DNA of 64,000 bases, taken from contig NZ_BPQS01000002.1 of the NCBI RefSeq assembly GCF_022179385.1, forward strand, positions 186,001 to 250,000, read 5' to 3'. This document shows positions 27,778 through 39,282 of this stretch, piece by piece. Position 1 is the stretch's first letter, and every line of letters begins with the position of its first letter. The notes below the pieces were generated by a model. That model was given only the letters and a program-made list of their open reading frames with translations, did not search any database and was not told the origin of the DNA. The stretch comes from Methylobacterium longum. Lineage in GTDB: Bacteria > Pseudomonadota > Alphaproteobacteria > Rhizobiales > Beijerinckiaceae. The translations under genes and the position numbers were made by a program.

Positions 27778-27981
27778 TTACCGCGCGTTCGGCAGGAAGT
27801 ACTTCTTCACGTTGGCGGCATCGCCCTCGAACAGGGTCGTGGTGCCGCGCAGGTTGCGGATCTGCTTGGTCGTCCGCTTGATCATCCCGTGGCGCTTGCC
27901 GGCCTGGGCGTACATCACCTTGCCGGTGCCGGTGATCTTGAAGCGCTTCTTCGCGCCCGATTTCGTCTTCAACTTGGGCAT
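27778..27981 (-). CDS. rpmI: 50S ribosomal protein L35
   Basis: A 67-aa basic ribosomal protein: [20 protein letters not shown] followed by [18 protein letters not shown] and a final KKYFLPNAR. The ATG at 27981 is preceded by GGAGAG. The longer frame to 28068 is leader. It is first of the rpmI-rplT-pheS-pheT run. Confidence 0.97.
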
Positions 27982-28402
27982 TTGGCTCTCCGTTGCGCGA
28001 AGATTCCCCGGGCCGACCCGCGAGGATCGGATGAGGTTCGCGCGTTTATGCTTCTGGTGGAGCAGCACGAGCCGCCACGGCAGCCCTAATCAGCCGGGCG
28101 GTTCGACGCGGGGCGGCTTATGACAGAAAGGCGGCGCCGCGGCAACGCCCGCGCGAACGGGCCGCCGGAGCGGTCTGCCGTGGAGGCGCGCGCCACCCTC
28201 TTCTCCGCGAGCAAAAGGTCGAGAACGCCCGGATAGCCTCGCTGATTCGGGGGAATTCGGGGACAGCGCGCGCACTGCACAAAACGGGGAGCGACAGCTG
28301 GGGCGCCAGGAACCATAACCTTGGCCGTCCGTTTCATTCATGTCCCGCTCAGGCCGGCAGGGTTAGACCCCCCGTCAAATTCGGCCAACCAGGAGACACT
28401 TC
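27982..28402. other. Divergent intergenic region between rpmI and a GT4 gene
   Basis: About 420 nt. It should contain the promoter of the rpmI operon and that of the glycosyltransferase, which is preceded by CCAGGAGAC as ribosome site. No confident promoter pair, riboswitch or RNA gene was recognised. Confidence 0.45.
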
Positions 28403-29533
28403 GTGCGCATTGCCCAGATCGCTCCGTTGTCGGAGGCCGTCCCTCCGAAGTTCTACGGCGGCACCGAGCGCGTCGTCAGCTGGATTACCGAGGAACTGGT
28501 CCGCCAGGGCCACGAAGTCACGCTGTTCGCAAGCGGCGACTCGAAGACCTCATCGAAGCTCGCATCCTGCACGCCCGAGGGCCTGCGCCTTCTGGGATAC
28601 CGGGATCACACCGCCAGCCACTTGGCGATGCTGCATCAGGTGCACCGGCGCGCGCACGAGTTCGACATCCTGCACTTCCACATCGATCTGCTGCAGTATC
28701 CGATGTTCGAGGATCTGAACCACAAGTGCATCACCACGATGCACGGCCGCCTCGACGTGCCGGACTTCATGCCGGTCTACCGCACCTTCACGGGCATGCC
28801 CCTGGTGTCGATCTCCGACAACCAGCGCCTGCCCATGCCGCCGACCTCGAACTGGCTGGCGACGATCCATCACGGCCTGCCGGCCGAGAACTGCCCGTAC
28901 TACCCGGACGCGAAGGGCGGCTACCTCGCCTTCCTCGGCCGGATCTCCCCCGAGAAGCGTCCCGATCGCGCCATCGAGATGGCGATCCGCTCGGGGACGC
29001 CGCTCAAGATCGCCGCCAAGGTCGACAAGGCCGACCAGGATTATTGGGATGAGGTCATCGAGCCGATGATCCATCACCCGCTGATCGAGTATATCGGCGA
29101 GATCAACGAGGAGCAGAAGAAGGAATTCCTCGGCAACGCTCTGGCGCTCGCCTTCCCGATCGACTGGCCCGAGCCTTTCGGCCTCGTCATGATCGAAGCG
29201 ATGTCCGCCGGCACGCCGGTGATTGCCTTCCGCAACGGCTCCGTGCCGGAGGTCATCAAGGACGGCGTCGGCGGCGTGCTCTGCGAGACCATGGACGACG
29301 CCGTCGCGGCGGTCGCCCAGGTCAAGGCCATGAGCCGCGCCGGTGTCCGCGGCCACTTCGAGAGCCAGTTTACCGCCGAGTGCATGGTCAAGAAGTACGT
29401 CGCCGCCTACGAGGATCTGCTGGCCCGCGGGGCCGACGTGATCAAGCTGCCGAAATCCGGCTTCAAGCCGCAATTCGGTGAGCTGAACGGCTCCGCGCGT
29501 CCCGCGATCCCCGTCGCAGCGATGCCGGCCTGA
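28403..29533 (+). CDS. Glycosyltransferase family 4
   Basis: A 376-aa GT-B enzyme. The start MRIAQIAPLSEAVPPKFYGG with GGTERVVSWITEELVRQGHEV is typical of GT4. The donor half has YLAFLGRISPEKRPDRAIEMA and the FPIDWPEPFGLVMIEAMSAG signature carrying both catalytic-site glutamates. It is followed by a glycogen-debranching-type gene after 169 nt, so the pair may build and trim a glucan or glucosyl solute. The donor (ADP-, GDP- or UDP-sugar) is not evident. Confidence 0.87.
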   Translation: MRIAQIAPLSEAVPPKFYGGTERVVSWITEELVRQGHEVTLFASGDSKTSSKLASCTPEGLRLLGYRDHTASHLAMLHQVHRRAHEFDILHFHIDLLQYPMFEDLNHKCITTMHGRLDVPDFMPVYRTFTGMPLVSISDNQRLPMPPTSNWLATIHHGLPAENCPYYPDAKGGYLAFLGRISPEKRPDRAIEMAIRSGTPLKIAAKVDKADQDYWDEVIEPMIHHPLIEYIGEINEEQKKEFLGNALALAFPIDWPEPFGLVMIEAMSAGTPVIAFRNGSVPEVIKDGVGGVLCETMDDAVAAVAQVKAMSRAGVRGHFESQFTAECMVKKYVAAYEDLLARGADVIKLPKSGFKPQFGELNGSARPAIPVAAMPA

Positions 29534-29639
29534 TCGGCCGGTCGGGGCCCCGCAGCGCAAGGAATCCCGGCATCGGGCTTGCGAGGCAGGGCCGCCCCGG
29601 CCTAGCGTCTTAAAGGCGACTCATCCGTAGAGTGAACAA

Positions 29640-29671
29640 GGGCCGCCGCATCCGAGGTGATGCGGCGGCCC
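29640..29671 (+). terminator. Perfect hairpin between the GT4 and debranching genes
   Basis: GGGCCGCCGCATC (29640-29652) and GATGCGGCGGCCC (29659-29671) form a perfect 13-bp stem with a 6-nt loop, followed by TCTCG. It stands about 105 nt after the GT4 stop and 31 nt before the next ATG. It could end GT4 transcripts, protect the 3' end, or attenuate the downstream gene. Confidence 0.6.
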
Positions 29672-29702
29672 TCTCGATTCGCACCCTCACACGTACCCGG
29701 AG

Positions 29703-32057
29703 ATGCCCTGTATGGCGGCGGAGAACTCGGCAGCGGCCCACCCAGCGACGGCCCGCACTCTGGCGAGTGCCGGAAACGCGGCGCTCGGCTTCCAGGATGC
29801 CGACGACGTGCTTCCGCCCTACCATATCGAAGCGCAGACCTCCCTCGTGGAGCGACCCCTGCGCTCGCTGAAGTTCGGCGAGGCCTTCGGGGTCCTGGAT
29901 TCCTACGGCGATATCGGGGTCCAGCCCGGACCGGAGGGGCTCTACTTCCAAGACACGCGCTATCTCTCGCGCCTGGAGCTGACCGTCGAAGGCCAGCGTC
30001 CGCTGATGCTGTCCTCGGTCATGCAGGACGACAACGGCGCCCTCAGCGTTGACATGACGACGCCCGACATCCGTCTCGAGGCCCATGACGAGACCTCGAT
30101 CCCCCGCGAGACGATCGCGATCGAGCGCACGAAGTTTCTGTTCCGCGGAACCTGCTACGACCGGATCGGCTTGCGCTCCTTCGATTCGAAGCATCGCCGC
30201 GTTCGCATCGCCGTGACCTTCGACGCCGATTTCCGCGACCTGTTCGAGGTGCGCGGCACCGAGCGCAAGGAGCGCGGCAAGCGCGGCGTCCTAGTCGCGA
30301 GCGACCGCGAGGTACAGTTCCGGTACGTCGGGCTCGACGAGATCGTGCGCTCCACGGCGCTGCATTTCGGCCCGAAGCCCGACCTGATCGAGCCGGGCCG
30401 GGTCGCCTTCGACGTGTCGCTGCCCCCGGGGGGACGGACGTCGCTGTTCATCCGCGTCGCGTTCGAGGCGCACCGCGCCTTCACCAAGCCGCCGACCGAC
30501 ACGATGGTCGGCGAGGACGCCGCCGCGAAGCTGACGCTGGCCGCCAATGTCGGCGGTGCCCGGCGTGAGGCAAAGGATCTCGGCGAGGGGACGATCTTCG
30601 CCCGCGCCTACCGCGATGCCCGCCGCGACCTGCGCGCCCTGACGGCCGGGATCACCACCATCATCTCGTCGAACGACCAGTTCAACGAGGGCCTGTGCCG
30701 GGCCACGGCCGACCTCTACATGCTGGCGAGCCGGACCCCCGAGGGCATCTACCCGTTCGCCGGCATTCCCTGGTACTCCACGGTCTTCGGCCGCGACGGC
30801 ATCATCACGGCGATGATGGCGCTCTGGATCGATCCGAAATTCGCCCGCGGCGTGCTGCGCTACCTCGCCTCAACCCAGGCCAAGGCGGTCGATCCGGCGG
30901 CCGACGCCCAGCCCGGCAAGGTCCTGCACGAGACCCGCCGCGGCGAGATGGCGATGCTCGGGGAAGTTCCGTTCCGGCACTATTACGGCACGATCGACGG
31001 CACGCCTCTCTTCGTGATGCTCGCCTGGGAGTACTACGCGGTCACTGGCGACTTGGAGACCATCCGGGCGATCTGGCCGGCGCTGGAACTCGCCCTCGAA
31101 TGGATGGACCGCTACGGCGACCGCGACGGCGACGGCTTCGTCGAGTATGCCCGTGACACCGACAAGGGCCTGGAGAATCAGGGCTGGAAGGACAGCCACG
31201 ATTCGATCTTCCACGCCGACGGCCACCTCGCCAAGGGGCCGATCGCGCTGTGCGAGGTACAGGGCTACGTCTACGCCGCCAAGCACGGCATGGCGAAGCT
31301 CGCCGCGCTCCTCGGCCACGACCCGCTGGCCGAGCGCCTGACCCAGGCGGCCACCGACCTGCGGGAGCGATTCGACGCGGCGTTCTGGAACGAGGAGATC
31401 GGCACCTACGCGCTCGCCCTCGACGGATCCAAGAAGCAGTGCGCGGTGCGGTCGTCCAATGCCGGCCACGCGCTCTTCACCGGCATCGCCAAGCCGGAGC
31501 GCGCGGCGCGTGTCGCCGAGACGCTGCTGTGCAAGGACGGGTTCAACGGCTGGGGCGTGCGCACGATCGCCAAGGGCGAGGCACGCTACAACCCGATGTC
31601 CTACCACAACGGCTCGATCTGGCCGCACGACAACGCGCTGATCGCGATGGGCCTCGCGCGCTACGACCGCAAGCACGAGGCCGCCCGCATCTTCCAGGGG
31701 ATGTTCGACACCTCGCTCTACCAGGACCAGAAGCGCCTGCCGGAGCTGTTCTGCGGCTTCATGCGCCGCAAGCAGCGCGGGCCGGTCTCCTACCCGGTGG
31801 CCTGCAGCCCGCAGGCTTGGGCGGCGGCAGCGCCGTTCGCATTCCTGGCCGCCTGTCTCGGCGTCGAACTCGATCATGCGCGGAACAGGGTCCGTCTCAA
31901 GAACCCGATCCTACCGAACTTCCTCGACGGCGTGACGCTCTACAACGTGAGACTCGGCAGCTCGCACCTGGATATCCGGTTCCAGCGCTACGACGACGAC
32001 GTCACCGTCTCGGTCCAGCGCCGCCACGGTGACGTGCAGGTGGTGGTCACCAAGTAG
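29703..32057 (+). CDS. Amylo-alpha-1,6-glucosidase / glycogen debranching enzyme-like
   Basis: A 784-aa cytoplasmic enzyme. The N-terminal part (about 55-250) is the GDE N-terminal beta domain (YFQDTRYLSRLEL). The C-terminal part (about 320-720) is an (alpha/alpha)6 barrel with GIPWYSTVFGRDGIITA, GLENQGWKDSHDSIFHADG and NPMSYHNGSIWPHDNALI, typical of amylo-1,6-glucosidase and related glycoside hydrolases. The probable general acids are aspartates in GRDG and WKDSHD. ATG 29703 or 29712 may start it. No glgX, glgA or trehalose genes are nearby; the substrate may be glycogen or a glucosylated solute. Confidence 0.87.
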   Translation: MPCMAAENSAAAHPATARTLASAGNAALGFQDADDVLPPYHIEAQTSLVERPLRSLKFGEAFGVLDSYGDIGVQPGPEGLYFQDTRYLSRLELTVEGQRPLMLSSVMQDDNGALSVDMTTPDIRLEAHDETSIPRETIAIERTKFLFRGTCYDRIGLRSFDSKHRRVRIAVTFDADFRDLFEVRGTERKERGKRGVLVASDREVQFRYVGLDEIVRSTALHFGPKPDLIEPGRVAFDVSLPPGGRTSLFIRVAFEAHRAFTKPPTDTMVGEDAAAKLTLAANVGGARREAKDLGEGTIFARAYRDARRDLRALTAGITTIISSNDQFNEGLCRATADLYMLASRTPEGIYPFAGIPWYSTVFGRDGIITAMMALWIDPKFARGVLRYLASTQAKAVDPAADAQPGKVLHETRRGEMAMLGEVPFRHYYGTIDGTPLFVMLAWEYYAVTGDLETIRAIWPALELALEWMDRYGDRDGDGFVEYARDTDKGLENQGWKDSHDSIFHADGHLAKGPIALCEVQGYVYAAKHGMAKLAALLGHDPLAERLTQAATDLRERFDAAFWNEEIGTYALALDGSKKQCAVRSSNAGHALFTGIAKPERAARVAETLLCKDGFNGWGVRTIAKGEARYNPMSYHNGSIWPHDNALIAMGLARYDRKHEAARIFQGMFDTSLYQDQKRLPELFCGFMRRKQRGPVSYPVACSPQAWAAAAPFAFLAACLGVELDHARNRVRLKNPILPNFLDGVTLYNVRLGSSHLDIRFQRYDDDVTVSVQRRHGDVQVVVTK

Positions 32058-32080
32058 GGGACTCCAGAGCTCCCCCGTCC

Positions 32081-32104
32081 GGGCCGCCTCGGGGCAGGCG
32101 GCCC
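32081..32104 (+). terminator. Hairpin after the debranching gene
   Basis: GGGCCGCC and GGCGGCCC form a perfect 8-bp stem with an 8-nt loop, 24 nt after the stop codon. No T-run follows, so termination efficiency is uncertain. Confidence 0.5.
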
Positions 32105-32183
32105 GCGCGGCGTGTCGGGCCGCCAAGGCCGGAACGCCAAGGGCGGGCTCGTGACGGACGGGTTCTCCAAGGACGACGGGTTC

Positions 32184-33368
32184 ATGCCGGCTGACAACGA
32201 CGCTTCCCACGCCGCACTGCGTCTGGCGCAAGACCTGATCCGCTGCCGGTCCGTGACCCCGGAGGATCGTGGCGCCCTCGACGTGGTCGCCGACGCGCTC
32301 CGGAACGCCGGGTTCGCCATCGAGCGCCCGGTCTTCTCCGAGGCCGGCTATCCCGATACGCCGAACCTGTTCGCGCGCATCGGGCAGGGCGGCCCCTGCC
32401 TCGTCTTCGCCGGTCATACCGACGTCGTGCCGGAGGGTGACGGTGCTTGGCGGCACGGGCCATACGACGGCGCGGTGGACGAGGGCATGCTGTACGGCCG
32501 CGGTGCCGCCGACATGAAGGGCGGCATCGCCTGCATGCTGGCGGCGACGCGGGCCTTCCTGACGCGGCGCGGCGCCGGGTTCACCGGTTCCATCGCGTTC
32601 CTGATCACCGGCGACGAGGAGGGGCCGGCGGTCAACGGCACCGTGAAGCTCCTCGCCTGGGCCCGCGCCCGGGGCGAGCGCTTCGACCATTGCCTTCTCG
32701 GCGAGCCCACCAACCCGGGTCGGCTCGGCGAGATGATCAAGATCGGTCGGCGGGGCTCGCTCACCGGCAAGCTCACGGTTCTCGGCCGCCAGGGCCATGT
32801 CGCCTATCCTCACAAGGCGGAGAACCCGATCCCGGGCCTGCTGCGCCTCGCGTCGGCGCTCGCGGCCGAGCCGCTGGACGGCGGCACCACGCATTTCGAT
32901 GCCTCGAATCTCGAATTCACGACGATCGACGTGGGCAATCCGGCCACCAACGTGATCCCGGCGACGGCGCGGGCGACGTTCAACGTGCGGTTCAACGATG
33001 ACTGGACCGCGGAGAGCCTCGGCGCCGAGATCCGACGGCGCCTGGAGCAGGCGGCCGGGAACGCGGTGCGCTTTGCCCTCGACCTTCATCCCTCGAACGC
33101 TCCGGCCTTCCTGACGCGACCGGATGACTTCGTGACGCTGGTGTCCGACGCCATCCGGACCGAAACGGGCCTGACCCCCACGCTCTCGACCACGGGCGGC
33201 ACGTCGGATGCCCGTTTCATCAAGGATGCCTGTCCGGTGATCGAGTTCGGCCTCGTGGGGGAGACCATGCACCAGGTCGACGAGTGCGTGGCGGTCGCCG
33301 ATCTCGAGCGGCTGACCGCGATCTACGAGCGGGTGCTGGAGGCGTACTTCAGCGCGGCCCGCGCCTGA
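32184..33368 (+). CDS. dapE: Succinyl-diaminopimelate desuccinylase
   Basis: A 394-aa dinuclear zinc hydrolase of lysine and meso-diaminopimelate synthesis, releasing succinate from N-succinyl-LL-diaminopimelate. Metal ligands are visible: His78 and Asp80 ([10 protein letters not shown]), Asp110 ([11 protein letters not shown]), the catalytic pair Glu145-Glu146 (GDEEGPA), and a C-terminal His in [10 protein letters not shown] lid/dimerisation domain lies between about 190 and 300. The ATG at 32184 gives the usual start; 32112 would add 24 residues with no family match. dapD is not in the window. Confidence 0.94.
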   Translation: MPADNDASHAALRLAQDLIRCRSVTPEDRGALDVVADALRNAGFAIERPVFSEAGYPDTPNLFARIGQGGPCLVFAGHTDVVPEGDGAWRHGPYDGAVDEGMLYGRGAADMKGGIACMLAATRAFLTRRGAGFTGSIAFLITGDEEGPAVNGTVKLLAWARARGERFDHCLLGEPTNPGRLGEMIKIGRRGSLTGKLTVLGRQGHVAYPHKAENPIPGLLRLASALAAEPLDGGTTHFDASNLEFTTIDVGNPATNVIPATARATFNVRFNDDWTAESLGAEIRRRLEQAAGNAVRFALDLHPSNAPAFLTRPDDFVTLVSDAIRTETGLTPTLSTTGGTSDARFIKDACPVIEFGLVGETMHQVDECVAVADLERLTAIYERVLEAYFSAARA

Positions 33369-33744
33369 GCCACGCGAAGTCGAATCCGTCGATGGCCCGG
33401 AAGCAAATGCGGATCCCGACGACGTGGCTGCCGGCCCGGGCACCGATCGGATCCCAGATCCAGGCCGAGCGATTCAATCTCCTGCATCGACGGGTCCCGG
33501 CAGACACGCGTGCCGCGGCGCTCAGGAATGTCGCCGGGTCGGGGTTGGCGAAGTCTAGATTGGCCAAGCCGTGGAGCGTGACGACGAGGGCCGACGGAAG
33601 GCGGTCGAGAGATACCTCACGATGCCGGGGCGATGCGTTTTCGCCGTGGCGGGAGCCACGATGAGGAGAACCGGCGACGCCGCCGCCCCCGCGTAGTGAG
33701 CAGCCCGCCCGTGCGTTCCCCGTCGCTCGAATCTCAGATCGCAA
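33349..33744 (-). CDS. Doubtful ORF, possibly decayed gene
   Basis: A 131-aa minus-strand frame with a TTG start, filling the gap between dapE and truA. The C-terminal 85 codons have coding-like GC-ending bias; the N-terminal 45 do not. No family, signal peptide or ribosome site was recognised. It overlaps the end of dapE by 20 nt in convergent orientation. The gap 33369-33754 otherwise shows nothing. Confidence 0.22.
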   Translation of the reverse strand: MRSEIRATGNARAGCSLRGGGGVAGSPHRGSRHGENASPRHREVSLDRLPSALVVTLHGLANLDFANPDPATFLSAAARVSAGTRRCRRLNRSAWIWDPIGARAGSHVVGIRICFRAIDGFDFAWLRRGPR

Positions 33745-33754
33745 ATCCGGCTTC

Positions 33755-34528
33755 TCAGACCTGAGAGTGGTCCAGATCCGGGTAATCCACCTTGACGAAA
33801 GTCAGGCCCGCAGCGGGCGCCAGGGGGCCGCACCGGCGTTTCTCGCCGGAGGCCAGAATGTCGGCCACTTCGTCCGCAGAGAGACGCCCGCACCCGGCGA
33901 GCATCAGCGTCCCGACCATCGCGCGCACCTGATGATGCAGGAAGGAGCGTGCGGAGGTCGCAACGACGATCTCGTCGTGCAGCGCCATCGGGGACCGGCG
34001 GACGTCGAGCTGCTCCAGCGTGCGCACCGGGCTGTTGGCCTGGCATTCGGCCGCCCTGAAGGCCGAGAAATCATGGCGACCCACGAGGCGCTGGGCCGCG
34101 ACATGCATGAGATCGGCGTCCAGCGGCCAGGGCACGTGCCAGACATGGGCCCGCGTTAGCGCGGCCGGGCTGCGCCGGTTGAGGATGCGGTAGCGGTAGT
34201 GCCGCCGGATCGCCGAGTGGCGGGCATCGAAGGCTGCCGGCACGATCTCGGCCGACAGGACCGCCACCGGTTGCGGACGGAGATGGGCGTTCAGCGCGTC
34301 CCGCACCGTGTCGGTCCGCCATTCCTTGATCAGGTCGAGATGGGCCACCTGATGGACGGCGTGAACGCCGGCATCGGTCCGGCCCGCGCAGGTGAGCCTG
34401 GCTTCCTCCCCGGAAAATCGCGTCACCGCCGCCTCGATCGCCCCCTGGACCGTGGGCTCGTCGGCCTGCCGTTGCCAGCCACAGAACGGGCCGCCGTCGT
34501 ATTCGATGACGAGCTTGTAGCGGGGCAT
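33755..34528 (-). CDS. truA: tRNA pseudouridine(38-40) synthase TruA
   Basis: A 257-aa enzyme modifying U38-U40 in the tRNA anticodon stem. It starts [21 protein letters not shown] and carries the catalytic aspartate Asp52 in [10 protein letters not shown]. Later motifs include [14 protein letters not shown] and [13 protein letters not shown]. Its ATG overlaps the fmt stop (TGATG), so def-fmt-truA form a coupled unit. Confidence 0.96.
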   Translation of the reverse strand: MPRYKLVIEYDGGPFCGWQRQADEPTVQGAIEAAVTRFSGEEARLTCAGRTDAGVHAVHQVAHLDLIKEWRTDTVRDALNAHLRPQPVAVLSAEIVPAAFDARHSAIRRHYRYRILNRRSPAALTRAHVWHVPWPLDADLMHVAAQRLVGRHDFSAFRAAECQANSPVRTLEQLDVRRSPMALHDEIVVATSARSFLHHQVRAMVGTLMLAGCGRLSADEVADILASGEKRRCGPLAPAAGLTFVKVDYPDLDHSQV

Positions 34529-35457
34529 CAGCCGAGGCGGGTGCCGGGCGTCAGGCGGGCGCCGCGGACGAAGTCGGATCCCGCCGCGCTGCCGCCCTTG
34601 CCGGCCCGCCTGAGCTCGATCAGCCGCACGGCGCCGTCGCCGCACGCCACCGTGCCGTCGGAATCGAGGAGCGTCCCGGCGACGCCCCCTCCGTCGGCGC
34701 GCGCGGCCCGCAGGACCTTCACCCGCTCCGGGCCCTTGCCGAGATCGACCTCGAAGAAGGCCCCCGGGAATGGCGACAACCCGTTGATCCGGTTGGCGAC
34801 CTCGTGCGCCGGCCGCGACCAGTCGATCCGCGCCTCGTCGTTGGTGATCTTGCGCGCGTAGACCACGCCCTCTTCGGGCTGCCGCGTGAACGCCAGGCGG
34901 TCCTGACCCAAACGGACGATGGCCTGCGCCATCAGGTCGGCGCCCACGGGCATCAGCGCGTCGTGCAACTCACCGGCCGTCATGCCGGGTGCGATCGGGA
35001 TCCGGGCCTCGAGGGCCACGGGACCGGTGTCGAGCCCGGCTTCCATCCGCATCACGCCGACCCCGCTCTCGGCATCGCCCGCCATCACGGCGCGCTGGAT
35101 CGGCGCGGCGCCCCGCCAGCGCGGCAGCAGGGAACCGTGCAGGTTCAGGCAACCGTGCGCCGGCGCGTCGAGGATCGCTTGCGGCAGCAGCATCCCGTAG
35201 GCCACGACCACGGCGACCTCCGCGCGGTGACCCGCGAAGGTCTCGGCCGCCTCCGGTGTGCGCAGCGTCGACGGCGTCAGAACGGACACGCCGAGCGTCT
35301 CGGCCAGGGCCTGGACCGGGGAGGGGCGCAGGCTCATCCCGCGGCCGGCCTTCGCGGGCGCGCGGGTATAGACCGCGGCGATGTCGTGACCGTCCTGTGC
35401 CAGCCGGGCGAGGGTCGGCACCGCGAAGTCCGGCGTGCCCATGAAGATGACGCGCAT
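34528..35457 (-). CDS. fmt: Methionyl-tRNA formyltransferase
   Basis: A 309-aa enzyme that formylates the initiator Met-tRNA using 10-formyl-tetrahydrofolate. The N-terminal domain has [19 protein letters not shown] and the active-site pattern [19 protein letters not shown] with the catalytic Asn and His, followed by [13 protein letters not shown] residues and a SxP loop. The C-terminal tRNA-binding barrel begins near residue 205. It lies 7 nt after def and overlaps the truA start. Confidence 0.97.
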   Translation of the reverse strand: MRVIFMGTPDFAVPTLARLAQDGHDIAAVYTRAPAKAGRGMSLRPSPVQALAETLGVSVLTPSTLRTPEAAETFAGHRAEVAVVVAYGMLLPQAILDAPAHGCLNLHGSLLPRWRGAAPIQRAVMAGDAESGVGVMRMEAGLDTGPVALEARIPIAPGMTAGELHDALMPVGADLMAQAIVRLGQDRLAFTRQPEEGVVYARKITNDEARIDWSRPAHEVANRINGLSPFPGAFFEVDLGKGPERVKVLRAARADGGGVAGTLLDSDGTVACGDGAVRLIELRRAGKGGSAAGSDFVRGARLTPGTRLG

Positions 35458-35464
35458 GGCCGCC

Positions 35465-35980
35465 TCAGGCCGCGTCGCGCTTGGCCGCCTTGGCGAACTT
35501 CTTGATCACCCGGTCGCGCTTCAGCTTCGACAGGTGGTCGATGAACAGCACGCCGTTGAGGTGATCGATCTCGTGCTGGATGCAGGTCGAGAGCAGGCCA
35601 CCGGCCTCGATCTCCTGCTCGTTGCCGTCGATGTCGCGGAACCGTACGCGGACCCGGTCCGGCCGCTCGACCTCGCCGTAATATTCAGGGATCGACAGGC
35701 AGCCCTCGTCGTAGACCCGCATCTCCTCCGAGGACCAGATGATCTCGGGATTGATGAACACCTTCGCGTCGCGGACGCCTTCCTCCTTCGACGTGTCGAT
35801 CGTGACGACGCGCTTGGCCACGCCGATCTGGATCGCCGCCAGTCCCACGCCGGGGGCGTCGTACATCGTCTCGAACATGTCGGCGACGAGGGTGCGGATC
35901 TCCGCGGTGATCGGGCCGACCGGGTCGGAGGCCCGGCGCAGAACGGGATCGGGGAGGATGACGAGCGGGCGGATGGTCAT
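35465..35980 (-). CDS. def: Peptide deformylase
   Basis: A 171-aa iron/zinc hydrolase that removes the N-formyl group from nascent proteins. All three motifs are present: GVGLAAIQ (44-51), EGCLS (92-96, Cys ligand at 94) and HEIDH (136-140, two His ligands and catalytic Glu137). It is first in the def-fmt-truA unit, the standard pairing of formylation and deformylation. Confidence 0.97.
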   Translation of the reverse strand: MTIRPLVILPDPVLRRASDPVGPITAEIRTLVADMFETMYDAPGVGLAAIQIGVAKRVVTIDTSKEEGVRDAKVFINPEIIWSSEEMRVYDEGCLSIPEYYGEVERPDRVRVRFRDIDGNEQEIEAGGLLSTCIQHEIDHLNGVLFIDHLSKLKRDRVIKKFAKAAKRDAA

Positions 35981-36085
35981 GGCGGCAACCGGCAGGGACA
36001 GCGCCGGGACGTCTCCGGGCTGGACGTCGAATAGGATGCGGCCGGGAACCGGTCAAATGATCCCCGGGCTGCCGCGGAAGTCCGG

Positions 36086-36691
36086 TCAGAAGGCGGTGCG
36101 GCTGCGGATGGCGGCGGTCAGGGTCCCCTCATCGAGATAATCGAGCTCGCCGCCCACCGGCACGCCGTGGGCGAGGCGCGTGACCTTCACGTCGCAGTGC
36201 CGGATCGACTCGGTGACGTAATGGGCCGTCGTCTGCCCGTCGACGGTGGCGTTGAGGGCCAGGATCACCTCGGTGACCTCGGGTCGAGCCACGCGATCCA
36301 CGAGGGTCGCGAGGTTGAGATGCTCCGGCCGCACCCCGTCCAGCGCCGAGAGCACGCCGCCGAGCACGTGGTAGCGCGCCTTCACGGCCCCCGAGCGTTC
36401 GAGCGCCCAGAGATCCGACACGTCCTCGACCACCACGAGGGTCGTGGGATCGCGCTCGGCGTCCCTGCAGATGGTGCAGGGGTCCGAGGTGTCGACGTTC
36501 CCGCAGCCGGTGCACACGATGATGCGGTCGGCGGCGACCCGCATCGCGTCGGCCAGAGGCCCGAGCAGGGTGTCGCGTTTCTTGATGAGCTGGAGGGCGG
36601 CGCGGCGCGCCGAGCGCGGCCCGAGCCCCGGCATGCGGGCGAGGAGCTGGATCAGGCGTTCGATCTCGGGGCCGGCAACGGCTTGGGGCAT
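36086..36691 (-). CDS. recR: Recombination protein RecR
   Basis: A 201-aa partner of RecF/RecO in loading RecA at gaps. It has a helix-hairpin-helix near [15 protein letters not shown] (21-35), a zinc finger with Cys60, Cys63, Cys72 and Cys75, a Toprim domain ([14 protein letters not shown]) and the C-terminal [15 protein letters not shown]. The ATG at 36691 is chosen; an upstream extension to 36775 lacks similarity. In most genomes recR directly follows dnaX-ybaB; here pckA on the other strand intervenes. Confidence 0.95.
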   Translation of the reverse strand: MPQAVAGPEIERLIQLLARMPGLGPRSARRAALQLIKKRDTLLGPLADAMRVAADRIIVCTGCGNVDTSDPCTICRDAERDPTTLVVVEDVSDLWALERSGAVKARYHVLGGVLSALDGVRPEHLNLATLVDRVARPEVTEVILALNATVDGQTTAHYVTESIRHCDVKVTRLAHGVPVGGELDYLDEGTLTAAIRSRTAF

Positions 36692-37104
36692 CGTGCCTCT
36701 TGGTGCCTCTGGGCGAGGGAAGAGCGGGCGTCCGTCAGGGGCATAGACGTCGCCGCCTGGCATGCAAGGGTGCATGAGCGCCCACCCCGCATCTGGGTAT
36801 TCCAGAGGCGAACTGCTCGTCCGCGCACGTACGCGAACGGGTGCGACTGCTTACAGACGGGGGTTCCTGCGTCCACAACTGTGGTCTAGCCTGTTCGTAC
36901 ACATTGCGGGCCTCGGACGAAGCCCATAATGACAGCGAAGCTTCGCCGCCTACTCAGCTGAGGGGATCGAAGCTGCCGGGGAACGGAGATCCTGCGCGCG
37001 GCGGACCTGTACGACCGCGCGGACGTCCCCTGGTCCTTTCCGGACGGCATTGCCGTTCGGTGTAGTCGCGTCGACGGTCGAACAGGGGCCCGGAGGATAC
37101 GATC
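36692..37104. other. Divergent intergenic region recR/pckA
   Basis: About 410 nt containing the promoters of recR (minus) and pckA (plus). Open frames here lack coding character. The stretch 36870-36930 is relatively A+T-rich and may hold the pckA control region, but no consensus box was recognised with confidence. Confidence 0.45.
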
Positions 37105-38724
<1,620 letters not shown>

Positions 38725-38735
38725 TCGACCGGTGC

Positions 38736-38756
38736 GGGCGGCCGGAGCGGCCGCCC
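38736..38756 (+). terminator. Hairpin after pckA
   Basis: GGGCGGCCG and CGGCCGCCC form a perfect 9-bp stem with a GAG loop, 12 nt past the pckA stop. There is no T-run; it may still serve as terminator in this GC-rich genome. Confidence 0.5.
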
Positions 38757-38876
38757 GACCTCGACTGGCGAGCACATCCCAGCGGCGTTCCCAGCCGCGC
38801 TTCGTCACGGCGCCCCGAAGCGGAGCGGTCACCTTAGGACAAGGGCCGCGGGCGGAACGAGACGGTCAGTGCGCCC

Positions 38877-39200
38877 CTAGAACGGCAGCTTCATGCCCGG
38901 CGGCAGCGGCAGGCCCTTGGTCAGCTCGGCCATGCGCTCCTGCATGGTCGCCTCGGCCTTGCCGCGGGCGTCGTTGCAGGCTGCCACGATCAGGTCCTCA
39001 AGGATCTCGCGCTCGTCAGCGACCATCAGGGACGGATCGATCGTAATCCCTTTCATCTGGCCCTTGGCCGACATGGTCACCCGCACCGAGCCGCCGCCGG
39101 AGGCGCCGGAGACCTCGATCGCGTCCATCTCAGTCTGCAGGTTGGCCATCTTCTCCTGCATGGCCTGAGCCTGCTTCATGATGCCCATCAGGTCGCGCAT
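38877..39200 (-). CDS. ybaB: YbaB/EbfC family nucleoid-associated protein
   Basis: A 107-aa dimeric DNA-binding protein. The core pattern is MKQAQAMQEKMANLQTEMD, VSGASGGGSVRVTMSAKGQM and EILEDLIVAACNDARGKAE, with a typical Gly/Pro-rich C-terminus. The ATG at 39200 gives family length. It lies 82 nt after dnaX on the same strand, the classical dnaX-ybaB order. Confidence 0.94.
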   Translation of the reverse strand: MRDLMGIMKQAQAMQEKMANLQTEMDAIEVSGASGGGSVRVTMSAKGQMKGITIDPSLMVADEREILEDLIVAACNDARGKAEATMQERMAELTKGLPLPPGMKLPF

Positions 39201-39282
39201 GCAGCTGTCTTCCCGTTGTTTCGTCGCGTCCTGATCTGGGGACCGCGCCGCCGTTCCGCCACGCAGCGCCCGGCGAAAATCT

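Noticed and set aside
36780..37100. Small ORFs before pckA
   Set aside because: Irregular codon use, no ribosome sites, no conserved motif; treated as leader and promoter DNA.
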